64,000 nucleotides of DNA. It comes from JAGTRP01 sp035255045 (GTDB lineage: Bacteria; Pseudomonadota; Gammaproteobacteria; Burkholderiales; Rhodocyclaceae). Position numbers and translations under genes: made by a program. The DNA lies in NCBI GenBank assembly GCA_035255045.1, contig DATFAA010000087.1, positions 38,422-102,421 on the forward strand, given 5' to 3'. Shown here piece by piece: positions 21,101 to 35,599 of the stretch. The notes beneath the pieces were generated by a model, which saw only the letters and a program-made list of their open reading frames with translations, searched no databases and was not told where the DNA came from. Position 1 is the stretch's first letter. Each line of letters opens with the position of its first letter.

Positions 21101-21867
21101 AGACCGACCTCGGTCCCCATTTCTATTTTTCCGGCAGCGGCCTGGAAAGCCGCTTGGCCGGCAGCATCCGCCTGCGGGCCTCGGGCCAGGACGTGCCCCG
21201 GGCCACCGGCACCATCCGGACGGTGGAGGGCAAGTTCGACGCCTACGGCCAGAAGCTGGCGGTCGAGCGGGGCATCATCAATTTCCAGGGCTTCCTGGAT
21301 AACCCCAGCCTCAACGTCCGGGCGGTGCGCAAAGGCCTGCCGGTGGAGCCGGGGGTGGAAGTGACCGGGCCGGTGAAGCGGCCGGTGGTGCGCCTGGTGT
21401 CGGACCCGGAGCTGCCGGAGGCGGAGAAGCTGTCCTGGCTGGTCCTCGGCCACGGCTCCGAGCAGCTGGGGGGCAACGACGCCTCCACCCTGCTCAACGC
21501 CGCCACCACCCTCCTCGGCCGGGATTCCTCCTCCGGCGGCGTCATGCAGCAGCTGCAGCGGCGCCTCGGCTTCGAGGACATCGGCCTGCGCCAGGGCCAG
21601 ATCGGCGACCCCGGGGGCCGCCAGGCCACCAGCCGCATCGTCGGCAGCGGCTTCTCCGGCGCCACCCCGGCCACCACCGGCAGCCAGATCGTCACCGTCA
21701 GCCGGCGGCTGTCGTCCAACGTGCTGCTGTCCTACGAGCAGGCCCTGGGGCGCGCCGAGAACATCGTCAAGCTGACCGTGAACCTGAGCCGGCGGCTGTC
21801 GGTGGTGGGGCGCACCGGCAGCGACAACGCGGTGGACCTCTTCTACACCTTCAGCTTCGGCAAATAG
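18145..21867 (+). CDS. tamB: Translocation and assembly module subunit TamB
   Basis: A 1240-residue AsmA-like/TamB protein. A short Pro/Arg-rich cytoplasmic tail is followed by one N-terminal TM helix (about 20-44), then a very long repetitive beta-helical region spanning the periplasm. The C-terminal TamB domain (~900-1240) includes LSWLVLGHGSE and ends in alternating barrel-like segments with an FSFGK terminus. It partners TamA in outer-membrane biogenesis and bridges the envelope. It starts 35 bases after the HD-GYP gene and is probably expressed from the same transcript. Confidence 0.9.
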   Translation: MEAPPGEASPPSPRRRPLRLVLTGLLVLLLAALLAAGGGAYWLVRSESGFAAFCSLAHTLSGGRLTLIPAGGTLAGPLRLREARWQDAGGAVRLKDVGVVWSPAALGQRRLDISQLTIAAVYIQPGPPKEPAALPASLRLPLALRIGEFRIGRLLRGETALAEDIAGSLESDGLRHRLAGFRARASLVNLAGEAELAGDAPFDLSARMHADSQFEGHGFALDLDAKGPLEAIDLSGRASGALHGTLAARATPFRPQPFERLQVHLKGIDPALWRQGAPSASLDLDADLLPRQEGGAWTVAGPFTVVNRSPGRLDAKRLPVTRLSGRVSWRGDTATFTDLAAALTGGGSLTGQGRLAGRQAAFDLTASRLDASQLHPRLRPTRLAGPLTLRAGPEEQSLAARLANRAEPRFDLTAEARRRGDRVEVESLQLSAGQALLRAHGQVTLNPAYSFAAKGELARFDPSRFARVPPARLNAVFEASGSLQPKPAVKVSFDLRDSRFRDQPLTGQGEVDLAWPEVRKAEFRLAAGPNRLEAHGAFGRPGDRLDVAIDAPALDPYGIEGGVSGRLQVSGTPAALAGSGRLQAARLGLPGVGRVHGLELQGELGARAQDPLRLDLRATAVDLPERPGSAREVSIQVEGSRARHDLRAGAALAGERHIRLAAAGGLIEGGGMPGWSGELKELVFTAPDPAQSLRLLQPAPLRLAADQWALGPAEVAGSEWRGRLRAGAAQGRLQAEARGQGPRLGSIDASLDARLQGAWSLAQDAPWQGRLSLAAADLAWVGPLLGDDWRTAGQIQGELRLAGTPARPEVTGQVRGERLGLRIPTQGLQLENGILRAELTGDRLQLATLAFDSRLRPLPPAIPRAAPDLARLTAAPGRLEMQGEIELGGPGRAPGPDRGAVDVRLERVGVLQQADQWVAVSGGGKLRWQGTELGAEAKLRVDAGYWELARLGMPKLSDDVVVHTAKAGSDKGRPPATRPKLDLDIETDLGPHFYFSGSGLESRLAGSIRLRASGQDVPRATGTIRTVEGKFDAYGQKLAVERGIINFQGFLDNPSLNVRAVRKGLPVEPGVEVTGPVKRPVVRLVSDPELPEAEKLSWLVLGHGSEQLGGNDASTLLNAATTLLGRDSSSGGVMQQLQRRLGFEDIGLRQGQIGDPGGRQATSRIVGSGFSGATPATTGSQIVTVSRRLSSNVLLSYEQALGRAENIVKLTVNLSRRLSVVGRTGSDNAVDLFYTFSFGK

Positions 21868-21915
21868 GGCGGCCCCGGGGGGCCGGGATTGTCCTACAAG
21901 GCAAGGGACTCCATC

Positions 21916-21935
21916 CATACGTAGCGGAACGTATG
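21916..21935. promoter_or_regulatory. Perfect inverted repeat upstream of chemoreceptor gene
   Basis: CATACGT (21916-21922) and ACGTATG (21929-21935) form a perfect 7-bp dyad with a 6-base spacer, between tamB and the chemoreceptor gene. Its half-site length and spacing would suit a dimeric regulator. It is not a motif I can name. The region also contains a short GC palindrome (GGCCCC/GGGGCC) just after the tamB stop. Confidence 0.4.
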
Positions 21936-22010
21936 CCGCGGCCCTGGAACGGTACTTAACATCGTCCGGTGGTTTGGCTTTTTCCCCTTTGCTGCCCCCA
22001 AGGATTTCCC

Positions 22011-24053
22011 ATGAACCGATTCCGACAGCTTTCCCTGGCCTCGAAACTGGCGATCCTCGCCGCCGCCATCGTCCTGGTCGTCACGGCCGTCCTGGCGACG
22101 GTGGTCAACGGCGAGCTGACCCGTTTCGCCCTGACCAACGCCCAGGACGATCTCAAGGCCCAGACCGAATCGCTGCGGGCCCTCCTCGACCTCGCCTACG
22201 ACGGCGAGCGGGACCGGGCCGACCGCCTCCTGGGGCAGGCCGTCCGGCACTACGGCGGGCGCCTGGAACGCCGCGACGAGATGGTGACGGTGGGCGAAAG
22301 CTCCGTCCCCGTCCTCAAGCTCAATGGCGAGACCCTCAACGGCAGCCAGAGCCGGCCCGAGCAGTTCCTGGCCCAGACCAATACGGACAATGTCCTGATG
22401 GTCCGCAAGGACGACGATTTCTACTACATCGCCGGCATCAACCAGGGCAAGGCGGCCACCGCCATGTTCGGCAAGAAGCTGCTGCCCATGGTGCGGGTGG
22501 ACGTGCGCCAGAAGCTGCTGGCCGGCGAGTCGGCCATCGACCTCGCCCTGCGCAACGGCACCTACATCATGGTGGGCTACGCCCCCCTCAAGGACGCCCA
22601 GGGCCAGGTGATCGCCGGCGTCGCCGTCCGCCTCGACCTGGAGAAGGCCGGCCTCGGGGCCCTGCGGGAGCAGCTGCGGCGCATCAAGATCGCCAAGACC
22701 GGTTACCTCTACGCCATCGCCCAGGAACCCAAGTCCGAGGCAGTGCGCTTCGCCCTCCACCCCAAGTTCGAAGGCAAGCTCGACACCGATATCCCGGATT
22801 ACGCCCGGGCGGTCATCCGGGAGCAGATGAAGCAGAAGGAGGGAGCCATGACCTACGACTGGCCCACCGCCAACGGCGGGACGGAGCAAAAAACCATGGT
22901 CTATATCTACTCCACCAAGTGGGACTGGGTGATCGGCGCCACCGGCCCGGTGTCCGAGTTCGTCGCGGACGCCCTGCGGGTGCGCAACCTGCTGATGATC
23001 GCCTCGGTGCTGTCCGGGCTGCTCATCATCGCCGTCCTCTACTTCGCCCTGCGGCGCAGCCTCGCCCCCCTGGACCGCGTCATCGACGGCCTGCGGCAGG
23101 TGGAGAAGGGCCATGTCGGCTACCGCTTCCCGGAAGGCCCCGGGGACAGCCGGGACGAGATCGACATGCTGTCCCGGGAGCTGAACGGCACCCTGGCCAC
23201 CCTCGGCGGGCTCATCCGGGAAATCGCCGACGCCACCCACCAGATCGACCGCAGCGCCCACCACCAGGAGGCCTCCTCCGGCCAGGTGGCAACCGCCTCC
23301 GAGCAGCAGAGCCAGGCGGCGAGCAGCATGGCCAGCGCCGTGGAGGAGCTGTCGGTGAGCATCAACCAGGTGGCCGACCACGCCCGGGAAGCCTCCCAGG
23401 CCGCCGCCGAAGCCCAGGAAAGCTCGACCCACGGCCGGCAGGTGGTGGACGCGGCCATGGCCGAGCTGCGGCAGCTGGCCCGGGAACTCAACGACAGCGC
23501 CGAACAGGTGGTGGAGCTGGGCGCCAAGTCGGCCATGATCTCGCGCATCGTCGATGTCATCCGCGACATCGCCGAGCAGACCAACCTCCTGGCCCTGAAC
23601 GCCGCCATCGAGGCCGCCCGGGCCGGGGAACAGGGCCGGGGCTTCGCCGTGGTGGCCGACGAGGTCAGGAAGCTGGCCGAGCGCACCGGCCAGTCCACCC
23701 AGGAAATCGCCGCCATGATCGCCGCCATCGGCAGCGACACCCAGGCTGCCGCCGAGCACATGCAGGCGGTGCGTGGCCGCATGGACGACGGCATGGAGCG
23801 GATCGGCGGCATCAGCGAGGTGCTGGTGCACATCGACGGCCGCAACGGCCGCTCCAGCGAAGTGATCCGGGATATCGCCGCCGCCACCCAGGAGCAATCC
23901 ACCGCCAGCAGCGACATCGCCCGCCAGGTGGAGCAGATTTCCCAGATGGCGGAAAGCAATGCCAGCGCCTCCGGCGACAACCGGGAGCAGGCCGCCGGCA
24001 TGAAGACCCTGGCCGCCGGGTTGCGGGAGTCGGTGGCCCAGTTCCGCACCTGA
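22011..24053 (+). CDS. Methyl-accepting chemotaxis protein (Cache sensor)
   Basis: A 680-residue chemoreceptor. TM1 is near residues 12-34 and a large periplasmic Cache-type sensor (Cache3/Cache2-like, with RLDLEKAG and KIAKTGYLYAI segments) extends to ~320. TM2 is at ~322-345, followed by a HAMP domain and a long signalling coiled-coil with the conserved hairpin tip containing QTNLLALNAAIEAARAG. It signals to CheA/CheW. The ligand is unknown, but Cache receptors commonly bind small organic acids or amino acids. ATG at 22011 follows AAGGA eight bases upstream. Confidence 0.92.
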   Translation: MNRFRQLSLASKLAILAAAIVLVVTAVLATVVNGELTRFALTNAQDDLKAQTESLRALLDLAYDGERDRADRLLGQAVRHYGGRLERRDEMVTVGESSVPVLKLNGETLNGSQSRPEQFLAQTNTDNVLMVRKDDDFYYIAGINQGKAATAMFGKKLLPMVRVDVRQKLLAGESAIDLALRNGTYIMVGYAPLKDAQGQVIAGVAVRLDLEKAGLGALREQLRRIKIAKTGYLYAIAQEPKSEAVRFALHPKFEGKLDTDIPDYARAVIREQMKQKEGAMTYDWPTANGGTEQKTMVYIYSTKWDWVIGATGPVSEFVADALRVRNLLMIASVLSGLLIIAVLYFALRRSLAPLDRVIDGLRQVEKGHVGYRFPEGPGDSRDEIDMLSRELNGTLATLGGLIREIADATHQIDRSAHHQEASSGQVATASEQQSQAASSMASAVEELSVSINQVADHAREASQAAAEAQESSTHGRQVVDAAMAELRQLARELNDSAEQVVELGAKSAMISRIVDVIRDIAEQTNLLALNAAIEAARAGEQGRGFAVVADEVRKLAERTGQSTQEIAAMIAAIGSDTQAAAEHMQAVRGRMDDGMERIGGISEVLVHIDGRNGRSSEVIRDIAAATQEQSTASSDIARQVEQISQMAESNASASGDNREQAAGMKTLAAGLRESVAQFRT

Positions 24054-24147
24054 AGCCGGCCGCGGGCGGCGGGGATTCACCTACCCGACATTGCGGCCCC
24101 GGCCTGATTCATCGCCGGGCTGGGGCCTGGGATACTCCATCCCATCC

Positions 24148-24178
24148 GCCGCGGCCGGCGCGCCCTGCCGGCCGCGGC
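24148..24178. other. Very stable 12-bp GC stem-loop
   Basis: Left arm 24148-24159 (GCCGCGGCCGGC) and right arm 24167-24178 (GCCGGCCGCGGC) are perfectly complementary around a 7-base loop; every pair is G:C. It sits 25 bases upstream of the methyltransferase ATG, in the gap after the chemoreceptor gene. No T-run follows. It may cap the chemoreceptor mRNA or restrict translation of the downstream gene. Confidence 0.55.
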
Positions 24179-24203
24179 CCCCCCACCGCCACCGGAATCC
24201 CCA

Positions 24204-24959
24204 ATGGAAACATCCCTCAAGCTGCATGCGCTCATCCGCTCCGCCAGGCGCCATGGCGTCCTGGGGAGCCTCGCCCTCGTTCCCAAGAACATCGTCCACG
24301 AAATCCTCTGGTTCCTGGACCGGGGCTTCGACCGGGAGCACGGCACGGACACCAGCACCCTGATCCATCTCCAGCGGCTCACCATCGACAGCGGCAACGC
24401 GGTCCACGGCAATGCCTACGAGCCGTCTTCCACCCGCCTGGTCCGCGCCGCCCTGGGGCAGCTGAAGCTGGACCACGGCAATTTCGCCTTCGTGGACCTG
24501 GGCTCGGGCAAGGGTCGCACCCTGCTGCTGGCTGCGGAATATCCCTTCAGGAAGATCGTCGGCGTCGAGTTCTCCCGGGAGCTCCACGAGGTGGCGGTGC
24601 GCAACATCGGCATCTTCAGGAGCCCGCGCCAGCGCTGCCGGGACATCTCGTCCGTGCTCATGGACGCGACGGCCTACTCCCTGCCCGTCGACGACCTGGT
24701 GATCTACCTGTTCAACCCCTTCAAGCGGGACGTCCTGCTGCCGATCGTGGACAACATCCGCCGCTCCCTGGCCGACAGGCCCCGCCGGCTGGCCATCCTC
24801 TACTACCATCCGACCGACGGGGACCTCCTGGAACGCCAGGACTTCCTGCCCTTCCGCCGCGAAATCCCCCTGCCCTACGACTGGACCCGCCGGGAGCAGA
24901 AGAAGCTGCGCGTCTATTCCAACTGGGCCCTGTCCCCCGGCGGCAGGACGGCACGCTAG
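24204..24959 (+). CDS. Class I SAM-dependent methyltransferase-like protein
   Basis: A 251-residue soluble protein with a Rossmann SAM-binding motif I FVDLGSGKGRTLL (~97-109), an acidic VGVE end of strand 2, and an IYLFNPF motif in place of the usual catalytic-loop motif. The N-terminal ~80 residues are helical and family-specific. Substrate unknown; class I folds of this type modify small molecules, lipids or proteins. Its TAG interlocks with the stop of the convergent CoA-transferase gene through CTAG at 24956-24959. A strong GC hairpin precedes its start. Confidence 0.75.
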   Translation: METSLKLHALIRSARRHGVLGSLALVPKNIVHEILWFLDRGFDREHGTDTSTLIHLQRLTIDSGNAVHGNAYEPSSTRLVRAALGQLKLDHGNFAFVDLGSGKGRTLLLAAEYPFRKIVGVEFSRELHEVAVRNIGIFRSPRQRCRDISSVLMDATAYSLPVDDLVIYLFNPFKRDVLLPIVDNIRRSLADRPRRLAILYYHPTDGDLLERQDFLPFRREIPLPYDWTRREQKKLRVYSNWALSPGGRTAR

Positions 24960-26959
24960 TCTCTGCCCAGATGGGCCTCGGCCTCGGCCCGGTTTTCGTA
25001 GATGTGGGGCGAGACGGCGCGCCGGGTCAGGGCCTCCCCCAGCTTCATGCGCAGGAAGGTGCTGGTGGTGTAGCGGGTGACATCGCCGTAGTAGCGGTCC
25101 ATGAGGCTCTTCACCATGCCGGTGTAGTGGTCCACCAGCTCCGGCATGATGGAGAAGCGGTCGTAATTGACGATGGCGTTCACCCGGTGGCCGATGGGCG
25201 CCAGGCGCCGCTTCACCGCCTGCTCGATGCGCCCGATGTCGTCGTCGCTGCGCACCGACAGGCCCTCGAAATTGACGAAGAAGAGGTTCTGCACCGGGTC
25301 GTAGGAGAGCCGCTCCTCCAGGGGCATTTCCAGCATTTCCGGGCGGATGCCCATGGGCTGGTCCTGGAAGATGCGGGCGTCCATCAGGCGGGGCTCGGAC
25401 TTCATCACCGGCACGAAATCCATCTTGTCCAGGATGTCCCGCTGCAGGTCCACGCCGGGGGCGATCTCGGCCAGCTCCAGCCCCTCGGGCCCCAGGCGGA
25501 AGACGCAGCGCTCGGTGATGTAGACCACGTCCTTGCCCCACTTGGCGGCCTGGGGGCCGCTGAAGGTGCGGTGCTCCACCGCCTCGACGAATTTCCTGGC
25601 CTGGCCGTCCTGGCGGATGTGGAGCCGGCCCTTGTCGAGGCCGATTTCCAGGTCGCCGGCAGTGAAGGTGCCGACGAACACCACCTTCTTGGCATTCTGG
25701 GATATGTTGATGAAGCCCCCGGCCCCGGCCAGGCGCGGGCCGAACTTGGAGACGTTGAGGTTGCCCTCCCGGTCGGCCTGGGCCAGCCCCAGGAAGGCGA
25801 TGTCGAGGCCGCCGCCGTCGTAGAAATCGAACTGGCTGGGCTGGTCGATGATGGCCTGGGTGTTGATGGCGGCGCCGAAATTGAGGCCGCCGGCGGGGAT
25901 GCCGCCGACTACCCCGGGCTCGGCGGTGAGGGTGAGGAGATCGATGATGCCCTCCTCGGCGGCGACGTTGGCCACTCCCTCGGGCATGCCGATCCCCAGG
26001 TTCACCACGGCGTTGGCCTTGAGTTCCAGGGCGGCCCGGCGGGCGATGATCTTCCTCTCGCTCATGGCCATGCCGGGGATGGCGGACATGGGCACCCGCA
26101 GCTCGCCGGAGAAGGCCGGGCTGTACTGCTCGATGAAGGTCTGCATGTGGTACTCGGGCTTTTCCGCCACCACCACGCAGTCCACCAGGATGCCCGGAAT
26201 CTTGACCTGACGGGCGTTCAGGGTGCCGCGCTCGGCGATGCGCTCGACCTGGGCGATGACGATGCCGCCGGAATTGCGGGCGGCCATGGCGATGGCCTGG
26301 GCTTCCAGGGTCAGCGCCTCCTTCTCCATGGTGACGTTGCCGTCCGGGTCGGCGGTGGTGCCCCGGATGATGCCGACGTGGATGGGGAAGGCCTTGTAGA
26401 ACAGGTATTCCTCGCCGTCGATCTCCATCAGCCGGACGATGTCGGCGGTGGTGCAAGCATTGAGCTTGCCGCCCCCGAAGCGGGGGTCCACGAAGGTACC
26501 GAGGCCGACCCGGGTGAGGGTTCCGGGCTTGCCGGCGGCGATGTCCCGGAAGAGGTGGGTGATGACCCCCTGGGGCAGGTTGTAGGCCTCGATGCGGTTG
26601 GAGACGGCCAGCTGCTGGAGCTTGGGGACCAGGCCCCAGTGGCCGCCGATGACCCGCGCCACCAGGCCGTCGTGGCCCAGGTGGTTAAGGCCCCGCTCCT
26701 TCCCGTCCCCCTGGCCGGCGGCGTAGACCAGGGTCAGGTTGCGGGGGCTGCCGAGGCCATGGACATCGGCCGCCTCCCCTTCCAGGAAGCGCTGCTCCAG
26801 GGCGACGGCGATGTTCTCGGGGAAGCCGATGCCGACGAAGCCGCCGGTGGCGACGGTGTCGCCGTCGCGGATGAGGCGCACGGCCTGCCGGGCGGAAACC
26901 ACCTTGCCGGTGTCGGCGGCATGCAGGCTGGCTACGATGGGGTGCTGGGGCTGCGCCAT
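24956..26959 (-). CDS. Acyl-CoA:acetate/3-ketoacid CoA-transferase with C-terminal extension
   Basis: A 667-residue fused alpha/beta CoA-transferase of the YdiF/propionate-CoA transferase type. An N-terminal DGDTVATGGFVGIGFPE glycine-rich stretch starts the alpha half; the beta half has GIGMPEGVA and TAEPGVVGG, whose Glu (residue 347) corresponds to the family's catalytic glutamyl-CoA residue. Usual members are about 520-530 residues; here an additional ~117 residues (551-667) follow, mixed alpha/beta, with no motif I recognise. ATG at 26959 has a textbook TAAGGAGG Shine-Dalgarno seven bases upstream. Likely roles are short-chain acyl-CoA activation or polyhydroxyalkanoate/propionate metabolism. 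Confidence 0.88.
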   Translation of the reverse strand: MAQPQHPIVASLHAADTGKVVSARQAVRLIRDGDTVATGGFVGIGFPENIAVALEQRFLEGEAADVHGLGSPRNLTLVYAAGQGDGKERGLNHLGHDGLVARVIGGHWGLVPKLQQLAVSNRIEAYNLPQGVITHLFRDIAAGKPGTLTRVGLGTFVDPRFGGGKLNACTTADIVRLMEIDGEEYLFYKAFPIHVGIIRGTTADPDGNVTMEKEALTLEAQAIAMAARNSGGIVIAQVERIAERGTLNARQVKIPGILVDCVVVAEKPEYHMQTFIEQYSPAFSGELRVPMSAIPGMAMSERKIIARRAALELKANAVVNLGIGMPEGVANVAAEEGIIDLLTLTAEPGVVGGIPAGGLNFGAAINTQAIIDQPSQFDFYDGGGLDIAFLGLAQADREGNLNVSKFGPRLAGAGGFINISQNAKKVVFVGTFTAGDLEIGLDKGRLHIRQDGQARKFVEAVEHRTFSGPQAAKWGKDVVYITERCVFRLGPEGLELAEIAPGVDLQRDILDKMDFVPVMKSEPRLMDARIFQDQPMGIRPEMLEMPLEERLSYDPVQNLFFVNFEGLSVRSDDDIGRIEQAVKRRLAPIGHRVNAIVNYDRFSIMPELVDHYTGMVKSLMDRYYGDVTRYTTSTFLRMKLGEALTRRAVSPHIYENRAEAEAHLGRD

Positions 26960-27037
26960 GTTCGGCCTCCTTAGGAATAGGGATTTATTGCATCCATATT
27001 CCGAGAGGGTGCCGCCCCAGTCTATTGTGATTTACCC

Positions 27038-30661
<3,624 letters not shown>

Positions 30662-30732
30662 GCCCACTCCGCCGTTCCTGTCTGTGCCGGGGCCCCCCAG
30701 CCGTTGCTTCGAGACGCCTATTATCACCCTGA

Positions 30733-30746
30733 TTGACCCATATCAA
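30733..30746. promoter_or_regulatory. FNR/Anr-like box between hybrid kinase and fccB-like gene
   Basis: TTGACCCATATCAA matches the FNR/Anr consensus TTGAT-N4-ATCAA at nine of ten positions. It lies in the divergent region, 72 bases upstream of the kinase GTG chosen here and 120 bases upstream of the flavoprotein ATG. It suggests oxygen-responsive control of one or both genes. A separate GTCAT-GGAA-ATGAC dyad sits at 30801-30814, nearer the flavoprotein gene. Confidence 0.6.
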
Positions 30747-30866
30747 CCTGGGATTTGTAGGCATCCGGAGGTCGCTTCCCTCTTGCGTTTGGCGACAAAT
30801 GTCATGGAAATGACGGCTGCTTGGGCCATACTTGGGCCCCTGGTGAAAACCCCGCCCGAATCCGCC

Positions 30867-32153
30867 ATGCCCTTTCCCCGCCGCCGCTTCCTCGCCGCAT
30901 CCGCCGCCCTCGCCCTGCCCCTCGTCGGCCGCGCCGCCCCCGAACTGCTGCCGGCCGGCCGCACCCGCCGGGTGGTCATCGTCGGTGGCGGCTGGGGCGG
31001 GCTTGCCGCCGCCCGGCGCCTGCGGGAGCTGGCCCCCGAACTGGAGGTCGTGCTGCTGGAGAAGAATGCCGCCTTCTGGTCCGCGCCCCTGTCCAACAAG
31101 TGGCTGACGGGACTCTCCGACGACCGCCTGCTGGTCCACGACTACGCTGGCGCCGCCCGGGCCCACGGCTACACCTTCGTCCGGGCCGAAGTCACGGCCA
31201 TCGACCGGGACCGGCGCCGGGTGGTGACCGAGGCCGGCACGGTGCCCTACGACTGGCTGATCCTGGCGGTGGGCATCCGCTACGACTACGGCGCCTGGTT
31301 CGGCGACGACCGCCGGGCGGCGGCGGAGACCCGGGAGCGCTACCCCTGCGCCTATATCCCCGGGGCCGAGACCCGGGCCCTGAAGGCCAAGCTCGACGGC
31401 TTCCAGGGCGGCGACCTGGTCATGACCCTGCCGCCCATGCCCTACCGCTGCCCCCCGTCCCCCTACGAGCGGGCGGTGATGATCGGCTGGCTGCTGAAGT
31501 CCCGGAAGATCAAGGGGAGGCTCGTGGTCCTCGATCCCAATCCCATCGTCCAGGGCTTCAGCCGGGTGTTCCGGGACCACTACCCGGACCACATCCTCTA
31601 TGTACCCGATGCCCGGGTGCGGTCGGTGGATCCCTTCAAAAAGACCGTGTCCACCGACGTCGAGGACTACGCCTTCGACGACGCCATCCTCATGCCGCCC
31701 CAGCAGGCCGGCGACCTGGTCTGGCAGGCCGGGCTCATCGGCCGCGACGGCGACGGACGCCCCACCGGCTGGGCCGCCCAGGACCCGGTGCATCTCCAGG
31801 CCGCCGGCGACGAGCGCATCTTCCTGGTGGGCGACATCCTGGGCCGCGCCTCCCTGCTCTTCGGCCACTACCCCAAGACCGGCCAGATGGCCGCCCGCCT
31901 GGGCCGCATCGCCGCCGCAGAGATCGCCGCCCGCGCCCGCGGCGTGGAAGCGGAAAAGCTGCTGCCCGATAGCCGCTGCTACGTCTTCTCCAGCGTCGAG
32001 CCCATGGAGATGATGCGCATCGACACCCGCTACCGGCTGCGGGGCGACGGCATCATCATGCAGACCGTGAAGCACGACTTCGACCCCAATCCCCGGGGCG
32101 AGGACGAGGCCTGGGCCCGGCAGATGTTCGGGGAAATGCTGGCTGCCGGCTGA
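30867..32153 (+). CDS. fccB: Flavocytochrome c sulfide dehydrogenase flavoprotein (FccB/SoxF-like)
   Basis: A 428-residue FAD-dependent oxidoreductase. A Tat-type N terminus (RRRFLAASAALALPL) indicates periplasmic export. The GGGWGGLAAARRL dinucleotide-binding loop starts near residue 40. C194 (in MPYRCPP) and C371 (in SRCYV) align with the two redox cysteines (C161/C337) that flank the flavin in flavocytochrome c sulfide dehydrogenase, so sulfide oxidation chemistry looks possible. The GD motif near 322 completes the FAD site. No haem c subunit (FccA) is adjacent, so the electron acceptor is unknown. Sulfide:quinone-like or other sulfur-compound oxidation are alternatives. Confidence 0.85.
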   Translation: MPFPRRRFLAASAALALPLVGRAAPELLPAGRTRRVVIVGGGWGGLAAARRLRELAPELEVVLLEKNAAFWSAPLSNKWLTGLSDDRLLVHDYAGAARAHGYTFVRAEVTAIDRDRRRVVTEAGTVPYDWLILAVGIRYDYGAWFGDDRRAAAETRERYPCAYIPGAETRALKAKLDGFQGGDLVMTLPPMPYRCPPSPYERAVMIGWLLKSRKIKGRLVVLDPNPIVQGFSRVFRDHYPDHILYVPDARVRSVDPFKKTVSTDVEDYAFDDAILMPPQQAGDLVWQAGLIGRDGDGRPTGWAAQDPVHLQAAGDERIFLVGDILGRASLLFGHYPKTGQMAARLGRIAAAEIAARARGVEAEKLLPDSRCYVFSSVEPMEMMRIDTRYRLRGDGIIMQTVKHDFDPNPRGEDEAWARQMFGEMLAAG

Positions 32154-32163
32154 GGGCCCAGAA

Positions 32164-32245
32164 CTTGCCCTCTCCAGCCGTCTCTAATGCTCGGGGCAAG
32201 CAGCCTCCCCGGCTCGCCAGGCCCATACCCGGGTCGCTGCCTGGC
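32164..32245. other. Two stem-loops after the fccB-like gene
   Basis: CTTGCCC (32164-32170) pairs with GGGCAAG (32194-32200) over a 23-base loop, and GCCAGGC (32216-32222) pairs with GCCTGGC (32239-32245) over a 16-base loop that itself holds ACCCGGGT. They fill the gap between the flavoprotein gene and the small repeat-protein gene. No T-run is present, so these are structural or mRNA-stabilising candidates only. Confidence 0.35.
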
Positions 32246-32276
32246 AAGCGTACCGACCCCTAGACTAGGAAAAGCG

Positions 32277-32640
32277 ATGTCCCTTCAGGCCACAAAACCA
32301 ACAATGATGGAATCCCCCACCTCCGGCGCCGACGAGAGGCGCCAGGCGGCCGAGCTCGGCGTCGGCTTCGACGGGCGCTACTACCGCTATCGGGATTATC
32401 GCTACGACCATCTGGCGGACGCCCTCAACTACGCCCGGCTGGAACGGGCCAGATCGGGCGGGCAGCCGGTGGGCGGGCAACCGCCCGAGTGGCTGGAGCC
32501 GGTGCAGCCCACCGACGAGGAGCGCCAGCTCATGGCCCAGTACGCCATCACCTTCGACGGCCGGTTCTTCCTCTACGGCGGCTACCGCTACGACCGCTGC
32601 AGCGACGCCGCCAATTACGCCAGGCTGAAGAAGGCCCCGG

Positions 32641-32651
<11 letters not shown>
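32277..32651 (+). CDS. Small protein with duplicated FDGR...YRYD...NYARL module
   Basis: A 124-residue soluble protein not assignable to a named family by eye. It contains an internal duplication: residues 31-55 and 93-117 share FDGR, two Tyr-rich strands (x-Y-x(2)-YRYD) and a terminal NYARL. Each is preceded by a charged helix (DERRQ at 19, EERQL at 81), so the unit is ~37 residues repeated at a 62-residue spacing. The Tyr/Arg-rich pattern suggests a small beta-hairpin plus helix fold. ATG at 32277 has AGGAAA upstream. Its 3' end overlaps the convergent hybrid-kinase gene by 11 bases. Confidence 0.65.
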
Positions 32652-35451
<2,800 letters not shown>

Positions 35452-35599
35452 GGACACTCCCGCCGCCGCTGCTGTCCAACCCGGAACAGATCGGCGATCC
35501 CTGTTGTTGTCTTGTCGTGAATCTGGAATTTTCCCTTTGCATGGTCCGGCAGGTCATGGTACCTGTCAAGCAAACCACTGGCCGAAAGGAGTATGGAAA

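Noticed and set aside
30867..32153. Loss of the second redox cysteine in the FccB-like protein
   Set aside because: The GD motif region (321-325) lacks Cys, but C371 in SRCYV is the correct counterpart of flavocytochrome c C337, so the pair is complete.
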